A stretch of DNA of 42,816 nucleotides from Oligoflexia bacterium (GTDB taxonomy: Bacteria > Bdellovibrionota > UBA1018): the NCBI GenBank assembly GCA_903898645.1, contig CAIUGE010000033.1:1-42816 (forward strand), read 5' to 3'. Below are positions 40,911-42,816 of this stretch, piece by piece. Below the pieces are notes generated by a model. The model was not told where the DNA came from, searched no databases, and saw only the letters and a program-made list of their open reading frames with translations. How positions within the stretch are numbered: the first letter of the stretch is position 1; every line of letters starts with the position of its first letter. The position numbers and the translations under genes were made by a program.

Positions 40911-42014
40911 ATGACGCACCTAAATGACGCAGAAAATGCACTTGGAGAGCTCTTCTTTATTGGAATTACAGGGTTGGAACTCGATCCTCACCAAGGCAAA
41001 TTGATCCAGGATCTTCATATTGGCAGCGTCCTTCTTTTTGCTCAGAACTATGACTCACCTGCTCAAGCCTGTGAATTGACACGCGACATCCAGATGCTCA
41101 GGTCACAGCTCCCACTCTTTATTGCAGTCGATCAAGAAGGTGGCCGCGTCCAACGCTTCAAAAAAGGCATGAGCCAAATCCCCTCGGCCAAACTGATCGG
41201 GGACCACGGTTCAAGTAAAATCGCCTTTGAAATATCACGCATCATGGCAAAAGAGCTCCGAGCAGTTGGCATCAATGTCAATTTTGCTCCTATTGCCGAT
41301 ATCCATACCGAATCTAAAAATCCCGTGATCGGTGACCGCGCATTCGGATCAACGCCTGAAAAAGTCAGCGTCATGGTCAGCGCATTCATTCGTGGCCATA
41401 TTCTTGAAAAAGTACTGCCCTGCATAAAACATTTTCCAGGCCATGGCGACACAACCTTAGATTCTCATGAGGCTCTTCCAAGCGTCGCAACACTTCGCGA
41501 CATCCTCCTCGAACGAGAGCTTATCCCCTTCACAAAAGGCATCAAGGCCCATTGCGAGCTCCTCATGACAGCACACATGATGGTGCCCGCACTAGACCCG
41601 CTTAATCCAGTCACCCTCTCATCTTATTGCCTCGAGCAACTTCTCCGCACGGAGATGCGCTACCGCGGTATTATTATCAGCGATGATATGCAGATGAAGG
41701 CAATAACCGATCACTATGGCAGTGACGATGCACCTGTCCTCGCGCTCAATGCAGGTTGCGATATGCTTATCTACCGCTCCTTTGACGAAGGAATCACAGC
41801 CCTTGAATCAGTACGTCGAGCGCTCCACAAAGGAAGCATTTCTCCAAAACGTATCTTGGAATCAAAACACAGGATCCAGCAGCTCAAAAGGCGCATCCTA
41901 TTGCCCTACACCCCCCCCCAGGTCGAGCAACTGCACTCCCATCTCTTAACACCTGAGAACCAGCAGGTCTTGGCCCAGCTGGAAAAAAAACGGTCCAAGA
42001 AAAAAGTAAACTAA
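40911..42014 (+). CDS. nagZ: Beta-N-acetylhexosaminidase NagZ (GH3)
   Basis: Removes N-acetylglucosamine from muropeptides in the cytoplasm during cell-wall recycling. The 367-residue GH3 protein has Val-Asp-Gln-Glu-Gly-Gly-Arg-Val (73-80), the acid/base loop Lys-His-Phe-Pro-Gly-His-Gly-Asp-Thr (173-181) with Asp-Ser-His after it, and the nucleophile motif Ile-Ser-Asp-Asp-Met (256-260). No signal peptide is visible. It is divergent from the Tad operon. A glycine-rich exported gene follows on the same strand. Confidence 0.94.
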   Translation: MTHLNDAENALGELFFIGITGLELDPHQGKLIQDLHIGSVLLFAQNYDSPAQACELTRDIQMLRSQLPLFIAVDQEGGRVQRFKKGMSQIPSAKLIGDHGSSKIAFEISRIMAKELRAVGINVNFAPIADIHTESKNPVIGDRAFGSTPEKVSVMVSAFIRGHILEKVLPCIKHFPGHGDTTLDSHEALPSVATLRDILLERELIPFTKGIKAHCELLMTAHMMVPALDPLNPVTLSSYCLEQLLRTEMRYRGIIISDDMQMKAITDHYGSDDAPVLALNAGCDMLIYRSFDEGITALESVRRALHKGSISPKRILESKHRIQQLKRRILLPYTPPQVEQLHSHLLTPENQQVLAQLEKKRSKKKVN

Positions 42015-42050
42015 AGTCTATCCATCATGTCTCGTAGAGGTTTATTAATA

Positions 42051-42716
42051 ATGCGACAAAGAATAATAAGCTTACTCTGCCCTTTTTTGCTCTGCACAAA
42101 TGCCTTTGCATCACTCAGCGTACCGAATATATTTACTGCTGGCAGCCCCATCTCAGCATCACAAATAAATCAAAACTTCTCAATCCTTGCTTCCTACAAT
42201 CAAGCATCTCAAAGTTGTGTCAGAACCATTACCTCAAGCGAAATCGTTAACAACACCCTGTCACAACCTGTAGTTATCTCTTACTCAATGGTTGGCGGAG
42301 GCGGTGGAGGGGGCTCAGGCACCCCTGATTGTGGTGGCGGTGGAGGATCAAGTGCTATCATTATTACAGGCCCCTCAAGCCTCACCTTCTCAGCTGCAGG
42401 TGGCAATGGGAGCGCTTCTGGCGCTGGATCTAATGGGTCAACCACAACGGGCTCTTTCACAATAACTCCTGATTCCACAACACTTGCTGTCTATGTTGGT
42501 GGTGGTGGCGGTGGGGGTTGGACTGGAGGAGCTGGTGGCGGCGCTGGATACTATGGGGGTGGCGGCAGTGGTGGACATGGCGGCGGTGGCAGCGGCACTT
42601 GCAGCGCAGGGTTAGGTGGCAGCGGTACTGCTGGAGGTGCTGGCGGCTCGCCTAACAGTCTCTCAAGCGCTGGCTCCTCTATATGTCAGGAATGGTGTCG
42701 CCTCTTGACCACTTAG
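42051..42716 (+). pseudogene. Glycine-rich exported protein (second copy), truncated by an insertion sequence
   Basis: ATG 42051 gives a signal peptide like that of the first copy (Arg-Ile-Ile-Ser), followed by the same Val-Pro-Asn-Ile-Phe-Thr-Ala-Gly-x-Pro-Ile-Ser-Ala and Asn-Gln-Asn-Phe-Ser segments and Gly-rich blocks. An in-frame ATG at 42027 is possible but would bury the signal peptide. Around 42684 the Gly-rich reading changes abruptly to a Cys/Trp/Arg-rich tail and stops at 42714-42716. This is the point where an insertion-sequence end begins, so the C-terminal half of the gene has been displaced. Confidence 0.75.
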
Positions 42717-42816
42717 AATCTAGGGGCGGAAAAGAGATAAAACCATATGGCACAGCCAAAGTATTCCGAAGCATTCAAAAAATCTGTTGTTCAAAAACTT
42801 CTAACCAGGGGGACCC
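42684..42816 (+). mobile_element. Left end of an insertion sequence (runs off right edge)
   Basis: The Gly-rich reading frame breaks at about 42684, where the sequence TGTCAGGAATGG starts, typical of TG...CA ended elements of the IS3 type. About 60 bp further on a transposase-like frame starts. The right end and target duplication lie outside the window. Confidence 0.65.
42747..42816 (+). CDS. Transposase OrfA-like protein, 5' end only
   Basis: ATG 42747 opens a frame of 23 codons to the window edge. Its start (Tyr-Ser-Glu-Ala-Phe-Lys-Lys-Ser-Val-Val-Gln-Lys-Leu-Leu) is the usual beginning of IS3-type OrfA helix-turn-helix proteins. A purine-rich stretch (GGAAAAGAG) lies upstream. Only the very N-terminus is visible. 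Confidence 0.65.
   Translation, partial: MAQPKYSEAFKKSVVQKLLTRGT

Overview
The window comes from a Gram-negative bacterium. It has a complete Tad (Flp) pilus operon with an outer-membrane secretin, several lipoproteins with lipoboxes, a periplasm-facing sensor and a muropeptide-recycling NagZ. GC content is middling and the tRNA carries an encoded CCA. The FHA/TPR proteins inside the Tad operon and the many exported adhesin-like proteins suggest a Bdellovibrionota/Myxococcota-like lineage, but this is a weak inference. ATG, GTG and TTG starts and all three stop codons are in use. Many exported proteins have very short signal peptides with almost no positive charge.

Layout. 0-0.3 kb: the 5' end of a small minus-strand gene, possibly belonging to an insertion sequence (IS). 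0.3-4.3 kb: a GAF-domain protein, fabI, a possible structured RNA, and a three-gene minus-strand operon (TMTC-like GT-C/TPR membrane protein, Fis-type HTH regulator, small membrane protein). 4.3-7.9 kb: a helical membrane protein, then three tandem copies of an unrecognised exported protein family. One copy is intact and two are decayed, by homopolymer frameshifts and nonsense codons. 7.9-11.8 kb: thrS without a TGS domain, and a feoA-feoB-small-membrane-protein operon. 11.9-19.9 kb: a frameshifted exported protein ending in a HicA-like domain, an exported S74 (endosialidase-chaperone) protein, lipoproteins, lysine 2,3-aminomutase, tRNA-Ser(GGA), a DTW-domain tRNA modifier and a glycine-rich exported protein.

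20-24.5 kb: a methylcrotonyl-CoA carboxylase/leucine-catabolism locus arranged around a small XRE regulator. The carboxyltransferase gene runs rightwards; the hydratase, biotin carboxylase and biotin carrier genes run leftwards. The alpha subunit is split into two genes that overlap by 4 nt.

24.5-40.8 kb: a leftward run of about 17 genes forming the Tad pilus operon. The order is tadC, a DUF192 gene, three FHA-domain membrane proteins, a PP2C-like protein lacking metal ligands, two Flp pilins, the prepilin peptidase, a TadE-like pseudopilin, cpaB, the cpaC secretin, a single-gene CpaE-CpaF ATPase fusion, tadB, an exported YD-repeat protein and two small paralogous exported proteins with a cysteine pair. 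This operon is the most distinctive part of the window: a pilus with its own phosphopeptide-recognition and sensing module and its own exported cargo candidates.

40.8-42.8 kb: nagZ, then a second glycine-rich exported gene that is cut by an insertion sequence running off the right edge.
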